Assembly (NCBI GenBank): GCA_015655225.1
Contig: JAATFK010000472.1
Location: 1-11,719, forward strand
Source: Solirubrobacterales bacterium
Lineage (GTDB): Bacteria; Actinomycetota; Thermoleophilia; Solirubrobacterales; Solirubrobacteraceae
Length of the DNA: 11,719 bases
Direction: 5' to 3'
Shown here: one piece after another, positions 5,841-11,719 of the stretch
Layout: each line of letters starts with the position of its first letter
How positions within the stretch are numbered: position 1 is the first letter of the stretch
Program-made: the position numbers and the translations under genes
Notes under the pieces: generated by a model
What the model was told of the DNA's origin: nothing
Databases searched by the model: none
What the model saw: the letters and a program-made list of their open reading frames with translations, nothing else

Positions 5841-6888
5841 GCGCGAGGCGTGCCGCGGCGGCGTCGAGCGCCGCGCGCGCCTCGTCGGCCAGCCACCGGG
5901 TGATCTCCGCCGCTGGCAGCGCCAGCACGAGCCGGTGCGCCTCTCCGGCCCAGAGGTTGATCAGGTCCGCGTCGCCCACGGCGCGGGCGTGCGCGCGCAG
6001 CGGCGCGGTCAGATGGTGGATCTCGGGATACGCGCGCGGGGCGGCCGCCGCGTGCTCCTCGTGCAGGCGGTTGGCGATCCCGCGCGCGAGCCGGCCGCTG
6101 AAGGCGCGCGTCAGGACCGTCGGCGTGTCGGTCGCGGTCGCCGCGCGCTGCGCCGGCGAGGTCCCGGCCTCCGCGCTCAGCAGGTACGCGGTGCCGACCT
6201 GGCCGGCGCGGGCGCCGGCCGCGAGCACGGCGGCGAGCGCCTGGCCGGTCGCGATCCCGCCGGCCGCCACGAGCGGCAGGCTCACCTCCGCGGCGATCAG
6301 CTGGAGCGCGGGCAGCAGCGAGAGGCCGGCGGCCGTCTCGTCGTCGACGAAGGTGCCGCGGTGGCCGCCGGCCTCGATCCCCTGCACGACCAGCGCGTCG
6401 GCGCCGCACGCGGCCGCCGCCCGCGCCTCCTCCGGCGAGATGACCGTCACCCACACCTCGACGCCGGCGCGGCGGAGCGCCTCGACCACGTCGCGCGGCG
6501 GCAGCCCGAACGTGAACGACGCGACCGCCGGTCGCACCGCGAGCAGGACCTCGACCTTCGCGGCGAACGCGTCGTCGTCGAAGCGCGGCGTGCCGAGCGC
6601 GACGCCGGCCCGCTCGGCCTCGGCCGCAAGGCGCGTCGCGTAGGCCGAGATCGCGGCCGGGTCGGCCGGCTCGCCGCCGCCGACGAACAGGTTCACGCCG
6701 AACGGTGCGGTGCTCAGCGCGAGCAGCGCGTCCACGTCCGCGCGCAGCCGCTCCGGCGTCAGGTAGCCGGCGGCGAGGAAGCCGAGGCCACCGGCCTCGC
6801 CGACCGCCGCCGCCAGCGCGGGCGTCGAGGGACCGCCGGCCATCGGGGCCTGGACGATCGGGACGCGCAGCTCGTCGAGGACAACCAT
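5830..6888 (-). CDS. Nitronate monooxygenase / 2-nitropropane dioxygenase-like FMN enzyme
   Basis: A 352-residue TIM-barrel flavoprotein. The N-terminus RVPIVQAPMAGGPSTPALAA followed by VGEAGGLGFLAAGY is the family signature. GIEAGGHRG contains the catalytic-type His176. LVAAGGIATGQALAAVLAAGA (about 216-236) is the FMN phosphate-binding segment, and GTAYLLSAEAG follows. The family oxidises alkyl nitronates with oxygen; many members are mis-annotated or have unknown physiological substrates, and some act as enoyl reductases, so the exact substrate is open. It is the second gene of a minus-strand pair, 28 bp after the SDR-like gene, so the two are probably co-transcribed. Its stop lies inside the 3' end of the convergent MDR gene (11-bp overlap, stops 5830-5832 and 5838-5840). 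Confidence 0.9.
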   Translation of the reverse strand: MVVLDELRVPIVQAPMAGGPSTPALAAAVGEAGGLGFLAAGYLTPERLRADVDALLALSTAPFGVNLFVGGGEPADPAAISAYATRLAAEAERAGVALGTPRFDDDAFAAKVEVLLAVRPAVASFTFGLPPRDVVEALRRAGVEVWVTVISPEEARAAAACGADALVVQGIEAGGHRGTFVDDETAAGLSLLPALQLIAAEVSLPLVAAGGIATGQALAAVLAAGARAGQVGTAYLLSAEAGTSPAQRAATATDTPTVLTRAFSGRLARGIANRLHEEHAAAAPRAYPEIHHLTAPLRAHARAVGDADLINLWAGEAHRLVLALPAAEITRWLADEARAALDAAAARLALRR

Positions 6889-6916
6889 CGGAGCCCCCGC
6901 GCCCGGCCGCCGCCGC

Positions 6917-7567
6917 TCAGAAGCCGACGAGCGTCTGGAAGCGGTCGCGCTCGACGTGCTGGCGCCACAGCAGCTCGGCCAGCTCGTCGGGCTCGTGGTC
7001 TCTGCCGGGACCGATCGCGCCGGCGATCGCGGTGTGCGCGACGTGGACGCCTTCGTCCGCGACCGCCTCGTGCAGCATCCGCGCGTAGGCGACCTCGCCG
7101 GCGAACGAGACCCCGACGCCGGCCCGCAGCGGATACGGCTTGATCGCCGCGCCGCCGGTCGTGAAGAGGATCGTCCCGCGTCTCGCCGCGCGCATCGGCT
7201 CGAGCACCGCCCGCGTGGCGGCGACCGCGCCGAGGACGCTGAACGCGAGCGGGCCGCGCAGGTCGTCGACCGTCGTCTCCAGGAGGGGTCTCATGAACGC
7301 TCTCGCCGGCAGCGGCGAGTACTCCAGCACCTCGACCGGCCCGAGCCGCGCCGCGAGCGTGTGGATCGCGACGGTGAGCGCCTCCGTGTCGGTGATGTCG
7401 GCCGCGGCGCCGGCGGCGGTGATGCCCTGCGCGTCCAGTTCGGCGGCGAGCGCGTCGAGCTTCGACTGCGTGCGCGAGATCAGCCCGACCGGCAGCCCCT
7501 CGCGCCCGAAGCGCCGCGCGATCGCCCTACCGAGGTTGGGACCGGCACCGACGATCACGAGCGACAT
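6917..7567 (-). CDS. SDR-fold protein lacking the catalytic Tyr and Lys
   Basis: A 216-residue short-chain dehydrogenase/reductase-like protein. The Rossmann start LVIVGAGPNLGRAIARRFG keeps the glycine-rich dinucleotide motif, and LISRTQSKLDAL supplies the Arg expected for NADP(H). AADITD is the usual adenine-contact strand. Later, LFTTGGAAIKPYPLR takes the place of the catalytic Ser strand (Thr-Thr-Gly-Gly). The segment aligning with YxxSK reads VGVSF, so Tyr becomes Val and Lys becomes Phe. The following helix EVAYARMLHEAVADEGVHV aligns well, which supports this placement. It is therefore an atypical SDR: a binding or regulatory protein, or an enzyme with a different mechanism. It begins the minus-strand operon with the nitronate monooxygenase. 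A TAGGAT box ends 7 nt before the ATG, which may mean a leaderless transcript. Confidence 0.85.
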   Translation of the reverse strand: MSLVIVGAGPNLGRAIARRFGREGLPVGLISRTQSKLDALAAELDAQGITAAGAAADITDTEALTVAIHTLAARLGPVEVLEYSPLPARAFMRPLLETTVDDLRGPLAFSVLGAVAATRAVLEPMRAARRGTILFTTGGAAIKPYPLRAGVGVSFAGEVAYARMLHEAVADEGVHVAHTAIAGAIGPGRDHEPDELAELLWRQHVERDRFQTLVGF

Positions 7568-7574
7568 GAAGAAG

Positions 7575-7580
7575 ATCCTA
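7575..7580 (-). promoter_or_regulatory. -10 box TAGGAT of the SDR-nitronate monooxygenase unit
   Basis: On the minus strand TAGGAT is followed by 7 nt and the ATG at 7567, the spacing of a leaderless start. The string TAGGATCTTC is identical to that before the TetR gene. AGGA could also be read as a Shine-Dalgarno sequence. Confidence 0.4.
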
Positions 7581-7596
7581 CCGCCGGAGCGCCAAC

Positions 7597-7607
7597 CGAT
7601 TAGGCTC
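7597..7607 (+). promoter_or_regulatory. extended -10 motif CGATTAGGCTC of the small gene at 7648
   Basis: It matches the TetR promoter motif at 1888-1898 in 10 of 11 positions. TAGGCT (7601-7606) would start transcription near 7613, leaving a leader of about 35 nt that contains AGGAG (7636-7640), 7 nt before ATG 7648. Confidence 0.45.
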
Positions 7608-7647
7608 AGACGCGAATCTGGCCTGTCCCCGACGTAGGAGCGCTCCG

Positions 7648-7962
7648 ATGCCCACGATCACCGTCCCTCGTGCGAACGTGACCCGCGACGAGGCGATCGC
7701 CGCGCTGCGTCCCCAGCTCGACGCGCGCGTCAAGCTCGAGCCGAGCGGCTCGCCCGACGTGTTCGAGGCGAAGACTGGCACCCTGTCCGGCGCCAAGGTC
7801 CACATCCGCCAGCACGACGGCGCGACCCAGTTCCACGTCCACGGGACCGGGATCATCATCGGCCGCATCATCAACGAGCTGACGATCGCCCGCAGAGTCG
7901 CCGCCGCGCTCGACAGAGCGTCGGCGACCCTCGCGGCGCCGCCGTCGCCGCCGGCGCCCTAG
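7648..7962 (+). CDS. Hypothetical 104-residue protein, alpha/beta
   Basis: I do not recognise the family. The start is well supported: AGGAG at 7636-7640 and a promoter motif upstream. The chain reads as a short strand (TITVPRA), a helix (TRDEAIAALRPQLD), a hairpin of two or three strands (ARVKLEPSG, DVFEAKTG, AKVHIRQHDGATQFHVHG), and a long helix (GRIINELTIARRVAAALDRA), then an Ala/Pro-rich tail. There is no signal peptide or membrane helix, so it is probably cytoplasmic. The motif QFHVHGTG has two histidines, but no metal site can be claimed. It is divergent from the SDR gene, with 80 bp between, and its stop lies 4 bp from the stop of the convergent GH18 gene. Confidence 0.75.
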   Translation: MPTITVPRANVTRDEAIAALRPQLDARVKLEPSGSPDVFEAKTGTLSGAKVHIRQHDGATQFHVHGTGIIIGRIINELTIARRVAAALDRASATLAAPPSPPAP

Positions 7963-7970
7963 CCGGCTAG
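7950..7970. terminator. hairpin/palindrome spanning both convergent stop codons
   Basis: GCCGGC (7950-7955) and GCCGGC (7962-7967) can pair around a 6-nt loop. In addition, CTAGCCGGCTAG (7959-7970) is a perfect 12-bp palindrome containing the TAG stops of both genes. It may be a two-way terminator; no U-run is present on either side. Confidence 0.4.
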
Positions 7971-9568
7971 CCGTCGTACGGCTCGCCGGGGATCCGGTAG
8001 AGCGCCTTCCACGGCGAGATCGTCCCGCCCTGGCCGACGCCGCCGGGCAGGTCGCCCTGCGTGTACCAGCTGGCCTGGTAGGGGAGGCCGTGGTAGAGCA
8101 CTCTGTCGCCGGCGCGGAAGACCTTCGTCGCCGCCCAGGCCGGGTAGGTGCCGGCCGGGAGCGTCGGCAGCATCGGCGCTCTGTCGGTCTTCAGGACGGG
8201 TCCGACCAGTCTCCACGGCGACTGGCCCGCGGTGAGGTTGGTGGCGTCGGGCGTCGCGCCCTGCGAGTAGTACTTCGCGACGTAGACGGCCTGGTGCCAG
8301 ACGACCTTGTAGCCCTCGCGGTAGGCGACGGTCGGCTGCCAGATCGGATACGGGCTCTTGGCGGGGACGTCGGCCGTCGCGGTCGTCGCGTCCGGCGCCA
8401 GGTCCGGCGTCGTCACCGCCGCCGCGCCGGCGCGGGCGGTCCCGGGCAGCTGGTTGAAGATCTTCGAGAACTGCAGCGGCTGCTGGGCGACGCCGCTGCA
8501 CACGTTCGAGTGCGTGCCGGTGACCGCGAACGTGACGCCGCACTGCGCGTCGCGGTTGAGCGACCAGATCGAGACGCGCGCGACGTCGTGCGCGGCGGCG
8601 AAGGCCTCGACCGCCTTCGCGTCGGCGATCGAGACGCGCTCGCCGTCGGTGTCGTTCTGGCCGATCATCACGGTGAGGCCGAACTTGCGCCACGCCTGCG
8701 CGGTGCTCAGCCGCGTGCCGGCGCCGGCGTAGACCGCGGCCAGCTGTCTCGCGCTCGAGGTGGCCGAGTCGAGGATCGCCGCGCGCATGTCCTTCGCGGC
8801 GGACGGGACGCCGAAGTCCATCGCCATCACGTTGACGCCCGCGAGGTCGACCTTCGCGTTCAGCATCGTGCGGATGACCGCGAGCGCGTCGGGGTTCATG
8901 CCGTCGGGGGTGACCGGCAGCGTCAGCCAGACGGCGAGGCTGCCGCCCTTGGCGCGGACGCTGTCCTGGACCGCCTTGATCGCGGTCGCCCGACGCGCGT
9001 TGGCCGCCGTGTCGTCGAGCGCGGCTCCCTCGACGTCGAAGTCGACGGTGTCGGACGCGTAGCGCGAGACGACCGACTGATAGGCCGTCTGGAGCTTGGC
9101 GGGATCGCTGCAGGCGACCGCCAGCTCGCTGTTCGCCTGGCCGCCGAAGGAGACGATCGCGTCGCCGCCCTCGCCGTGCAGCTGCTCGATGCGGCGGTCG
9201 AGGTCCATCGCCGTCGCGGCGCCGTCGAGCGTCTCGTAGGTGCCCCACGTCGGCGTGCAGGCGTCGGCCGCCTTGGCACCGGCGACGACGAAGCCGAGCA
9301 CGACGTCGCGCGCGGGGTTGGCGGACGCGTCCTGGAAGGCGACGGTGGGCGTGAGGGTCGCGTCGACGTAGGGCGCGTACCACGGGCCCTTCTCGCCGGA
9401 GGTGGCGGCGCGGGCCGACGTGGTCGTGGTCGTGTGGCGCACGACGACGAAGGCGCCGCCGCCGATCACCACCACGAGGAGCAGGGCGATCAGGACCCGC
9501 CACGGCGACAGCTGCGGCTCGGGCGCGTCCGGCAGCGTCGCGGGATCGGGCGGCTCGATCGGGCTCAT
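7967..9568 (-). CDS. Membrane-anchored GH18 chitinase-like protein with two chitin-binding-type modules
   Basis: The 533-residue protein has a short Pro-rich cytoplasmic tail, one membrane helix (about 25-43) and a Thr-rich neck, so the bulk is outside the cell. The GH18 domain (about 65-370) carries DTVDFDVEG, matching DxxDxDxE with Asp173, Asp176, Asp178 and the proton donor Glu180; GGDAIVSFGGQANSE is the preceding SxGG strand. Four cysteines could form disulfides. Two C-terminal modules resemble CBM5/12 chitin-binding domains: one near Trp410 (YPIWQPTVAY...GYKVVWHQAVYVAKYYSQG...SPWRLVGP) and one near Trp478 (YPAWAATKVFRAGDRVLYHG...YQASWYTQGDLP...SPWKALY). These bind chitin or other beta-linked glycans. 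The ATG overlaps the stop of the GT2 gene (ATGA), so both proteins are made together. It probably trims or holds the polymer made by the GT2 enzyme; a purely degradative chitinase role is the alternative. Confidence 0.85.
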   Translation of the reverse strand: MSPIEPPDPATLPDAPEPQLSPWRVLIALLLVVVIGGGAFVVVRHTTTTTSARAATSGEKGPWYAPYVDATLTPTVAFQDASANPARDVVLGFVVAGAKAADACTPTWGTYETLDGAATAMDLDRRIEQLHGEGGDAIVSFGGQANSELAVACSDPAKLQTAYQSVVSRYASDTVDFDVEGAALDDTAANARRATAIKAVQDSVRAKGGSLAVWLTLPVTPDGMNPDALAVIRTMLNAKVDLAGVNVMAMDFGVPSAAKDMRAAILDSATSSARQLAAVYAGAGTRLSTAQAWRKFGLTVMIGQNDTDGERVSIADAKAVEAFAAAHDVARVSIWSLNRDAQCGVTFAVTGTHSNVCSGVAQQPLQFSKIFNQLPGTARAGAAAVTTPDLAPDATTATADVPAKSPYPIWQPTVAYREGYKVVWHQAVYVAKYYSQGATPDATNLTAGQSPWRLVGPVLKTDRAPMLPTLPAGTYPAWAATKVFRAGDRVLYHGLPYQASWYTQGDLPGGVGQGGTISPWKALYRIPGEPYDG

Positions 9569-11719
9569 CGCCCGACCTCGTCGTCGCTCGCGACGGCGGC
9601 CCCGTCGGTCGCGCGGCGCGGCACGCCGAGATCGTCGGCGCGGCCGGTCGGCCGGTCGCTCTCGCGGCGGCCCATGAACGCGGGCAGGTCGGTCTCACGG
9701 CGGCCGTCGCCCTCGCGACGGCCCACGTCGGAGCGACGCTCGGGCACCACTGCGGTGGCGGTCGGCGGGGCGATGCTGGTGCCGGTCGCGCTGCCGTTGC
9801 CGTCGCGGCCCGAGGTCGAGCGGCGCTCGGCGCGGCGGACGCCGTCGGCGGGCGCGTAGGCGAGCGTCTGGGACCAGTGCGAGGCAGGCGGCTCGGCGGC
9901 GATCGCGATGCGGGCGGCGGCGCGCTCGGCGCGCATCGGGCGCTGCGGCCGGTAGAGCCAGCTGACGACGTTGCGCCAGACGTCGACGATCGAGTTGCCG
10001 ACGCCGATGTAGGCGAGGATCGCGTAGCTCGCGAGCGTCGCGTTGAGGCCGGCCAGCACGACGTTCACCCAGTGGTGACGGTGGAGGTCGGCGAGCAGGA
10101 CGAGCACCGAGAAGGCGACGAACACGTACGGCATCACGACGAACGTGAGGCCGGGCGTCGTCCGCGTGTGCACCTTCGGGGTGCGTCTGAACGCCGGGCG
10201 CCCGCCGATCAGCACCTGCAGCAGCGACGCCCCGACCCCCGCGATGTTGACCGCCAGCAGCACGAGGTTGAAGCCGTAGAGCCCGAAGATGTCGCTGCGC
10301 CGGTAGCCGCAGTGGCGCAGGTCGACGGCCATCATCAGGAAGTAGGGGATCGAGATCAGCAGCACCAGCGGGCTGATCAGCTGGTCGTTGAACTGGTAGA
10401 GCAGGAGGAAGATCAGGCCGAACGAGGCCCACGCGATCGACGCCATGTAGTTGATCCGCAGGAACGTCTCGCTGAGGTGCTGGCGCTCGCCGCGGGCGCG
10501 CTTGGCGCGGATCTGGCGCCACAGCGCCGGCAGGATCAGCAGGCCGCCGTTCGCCCACCGCTGGCGCTGGATCGAGAGCGCGCCGAAGTCCGGCGGGGTC
10601 GCCGAGTAGCTGAGCCGCTCGGGGTAGTTGAGGAGCGTCCAGCCGTGCACGCCGAGGTCGATGCTCGACTCGGTGTCCTCGATCACCGTGTGGTCGGAGA
10701 TGAAGCGGCTGATCGTCCAGTCGCCGTCGTGGCTGACCTGGCGCAGGTCCTCGATCGCTCTCTTGCGCAGGATCGCGTTCGCGCCGACCCAGAAGGTCGC
10801 GTCGTAGTGCGTCATCCCCTGGTGGACCATGTACTGGATGTCGGTCGTCGCGCCGGCCATCCGCTCGAGCCGCGTCGTCGCGCCCGGGAACGCCGTGTAG
10901 GGCGCCTGGGCGACCGCGACTCTGGCGTGCTGCTGCTGCTGCAGCAGGTGCACGATCCGGATGCAGTACTCGGGCAGCAGGAGGCTGTCGGCGTCGAGCG
11001 TCAGGACGTAGTCGGGGTCGCGCACGACGAGGTCCGGGTCGCGGTCGGTGCGCAGGAGCGCGACGCCGCCGCCGGGGACCGCCATCTCGCGGTAGCTGTC
11101 GCCCATCAGCCCGATGTAGCTGTTCAGGTTCATCGCCTTGTTCGGCTCGTGCGAGAGCGAGACGAAGCGCTTGCGCTGGAACGAGGTGATGCGCGCGCCG
11201 AAGATCCAGGTCAGGCGCCGCAGCAGGTAGCGGAGGTGGGGGTGGGGGAGCGCGGCGCCCTCGCCGGCGGCCTCGCGCAGCGCCCGGGCGTTCGTCGTCA
11301 TGTCGGTCGAGAGGCCGAGCAGGACGTTGTCGACGAGGAAGCGGTCGGTGTGGTCGGAGACCTCGTAGGCGGCGGCGTAGTCCGAGAACCAGGCGGCCGC
11401 GTGCTCGTACTCGGCGGCGACGTCGCGGACGTCCTCGACGGTCGTCTCGCCGCCGTTGATGTACTTCGTCTCGAAGCAGTCGAGCGCCGTCTGGAAGCGC
11501 GTCAGCGGCTCCCCGAGCAGCGCCTCGATCTCGCGCGGCAGCCGCTGGGCGGCGGCCAGCATCGCCGCCGGGCGCGCGTACTTCGGCTCCGGCGGGTCGT
11601 CGATCAGCAGCACGACCTCGAGGTCGGGGTACTCCTGCAGCGCGGCGGACAGCACCGTCATGCGGTTGACGCGCTCGTCCTCCTGGTAGGAGGGGATCAG
11701 GACGGTGAGCGACGGTGCC
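9565..11719 (-). CDS. Processive GT2 polysaccharide synthase, membrane protein (N-terminus outside the window)
   Basis: The frame is open to the window edge; about 717 residues are visible, starting in the first GT-A strand (SLTVLIPSYQEDERV). The catalytic motifs of processive family 2 synthases (cellulose, chitin, hyaluronan, PNAG) are all present: the first acidic site LLIDD, DAD at 10987-10995, the ED pair in VIEDTE (about 10668-10685), and QRQRW at 10555-10569, which holds the growing chain. After this come about five membrane helices (about 9985-10470), which would form the translocation channel with any N-terminal helices. Between LLIDD and the PNKAMN segment there is a helical insert of about 130 residues, not usual in BcsA or NodC. 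The last 120 or so residues are disordered and Arg-rich, with repeated RRExD motifs. The product is unknown; coupling to a GH18 gene suggests a GlcNAc-containing polymer. Confidence 0.88.
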   Translation of the reverse strand, partial: APSLTVLIPSYQEDERVNRMTVLSAALQEYPDLEVVLLIDDPPEPKYARPAAMLAAAQRLPREIEALLGEPLTRFQTALDCFETKYINGGETTVEDVRDVAAEYEHAAAWFSDYAAAYEVSDHTDRFLVDNVLLGLSTDMTTNARALREAAGEGAALPHPHLRYLLRRLTWIFGARITSFQRKRFVSLSHEPNKAMNLNSYIGLMGDSYREMAVPGGGVALLRTDRDPDLVVRDPDYVLTLDADSLLLPEYCIRIVHLLQQQQHARVAVAQAPYTAFPGATTRLERMAGATTDIQYMVHQGMTHYDATFWVGANAILRKRAIEDLRQVSHDGDWTISRFISDHTVIEDTESSIDLGVHGWTLLNYPERLSYSATPPDFGALSIQRQRWANGGLLILPALWRQIRAKRARGERQHLSETFLRINYMASIAWASFGLIFLLLYQFNDQLISPLVLLISIPYFLMMAVDLRHCGYRRSDIFGLYGFNLVLLAVNIAGVGASLLQVLIGGRPAFRRTPKVHTRTTPGLTFVVMPYVFVAFSVLVLLADLHRHHWVNVVLAGLNATLASYAILAYIGVGNSIVDVWRNVVSWLYRPQRPMRAERAAARIAIAAEPPASHWSQTLAYAPADGVRRAERRSTSGRDGNGSATGTSIAPPTATAVVPERRSDVGRREGDGRRETDLPAFMGRRESDRPTGRADDLGVPRRATDGAAVASDDEVGR
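9655..9741 (-). repeat. tandem RRExD motifs in the C-terminal tail of the GT2 protein
   Basis: Read on the minus strand, the tail contains ERRSD, GRREGD, GRRETD and GRRESD within about 30 residues, with a further RRATD nearer the end. At DNA level the GRRE units appear as near-identical blocks (CTCGCGGCGGCC and one-base variants at 9661, 9694 and 9712), suggesting local duplication. The tail is predicted to be cytoplasmic and unstructured. Confidence 0.65.

Noticed and set aside
8090..9859. 589-codon open frame on the plus strand, opposite the GH18 gene
   Set aside because: The product is Arg/Gly/Asp-rich without a fold, while the minus-strand frame has a membrane helix, GH18 active site and binding modules.

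Overview
The window is very GC-rich, with dense genes, G/C-ending codons and GTG/ATG starts. Gene content and protein style (NrfD-type redox complex, lipoprotein quinohaemoprotein, nitronate monooxygenase, membrane-anchored GH18 next to a processive GT2) suggest a high-GC actinobacterium, most likely Solirubrobacterales/Thermoleophilia (Conexibacter-like). That placement is an inference from style; no marker gene is present.

Layout. (1) 1-1711, + strand: the end of a membrane-bound molybdo-enzyme operon, with a 5'-truncated four-cluster 4Fe-4S subunit (formate dehydrogenase beta type) overlapping an NrfD-type membrane anchor by 4 nt. The catalytic subunit should lie just upstream. (2) 1712-2676: a hairpin-rich spacer, a TetR-family regulator (1904-2500), and a second spacer holding a perfect 24-bp inverted repeat, a possible -10 box and a leader that can fold in two mutually exclusive ways. 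(3) 2677-4767: a large lipoprotein with an N-terminal lipobox, Thr-rich linker, PQQ-type beta-propeller, second Thr-rich linker and a C-terminal cytochrome c. It reads 38 of 45 arginines as AGA although everything else in it is GC-rich. (4) 4768-4874: a run of four hairpins. (5) 4875-5840: a zinc-free quinone-oxidoreductase-like MDR protein. (6) 5830-7567, - strand: a two-gene unit, SDR-like protein then nitronate monooxygenase, convergent with and overlapping the MDR gene by 11 bp. (7) 7648-7962, +: a 104-residue protein of unknown function, divergent from the SDR gene. (8) 7967-11719, - strand: a processive GT2 polysaccharide synthase (N-terminus outside the window) coupled by an ATGA overlap to a membrane-anchored GH18 protein with two chitin-binding-type modules.

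How they may work together. The first block is respiratory: electrons from formate (or another substrate) pass through the Fe-S subunit to the NrfD anchor and quinone. The quinohaemoprotein would feed electrons from an alcohol-like substrate to its own haem and on to the respiratory chain, outside the membrane. The TetR protein sits where it could control that gene. The last block looks like a synthase plus trimming/binding enzyme for an extracellular beta-linked, probably GlcNAc-containing, polymer, built like the PNAG (Pga) pair.

The strongest unusual signals are the gene-specific AGA usage of the quinohaemoprotein, the switch-like leader in front of it, the GT2-GH18 pair with its repeated RRExD tail, and an SDR protein lacking the catalytic Tyr and Lys. 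No tRNA, rRNA, insertion sequence, CRISPR array or prophage trace was seen.
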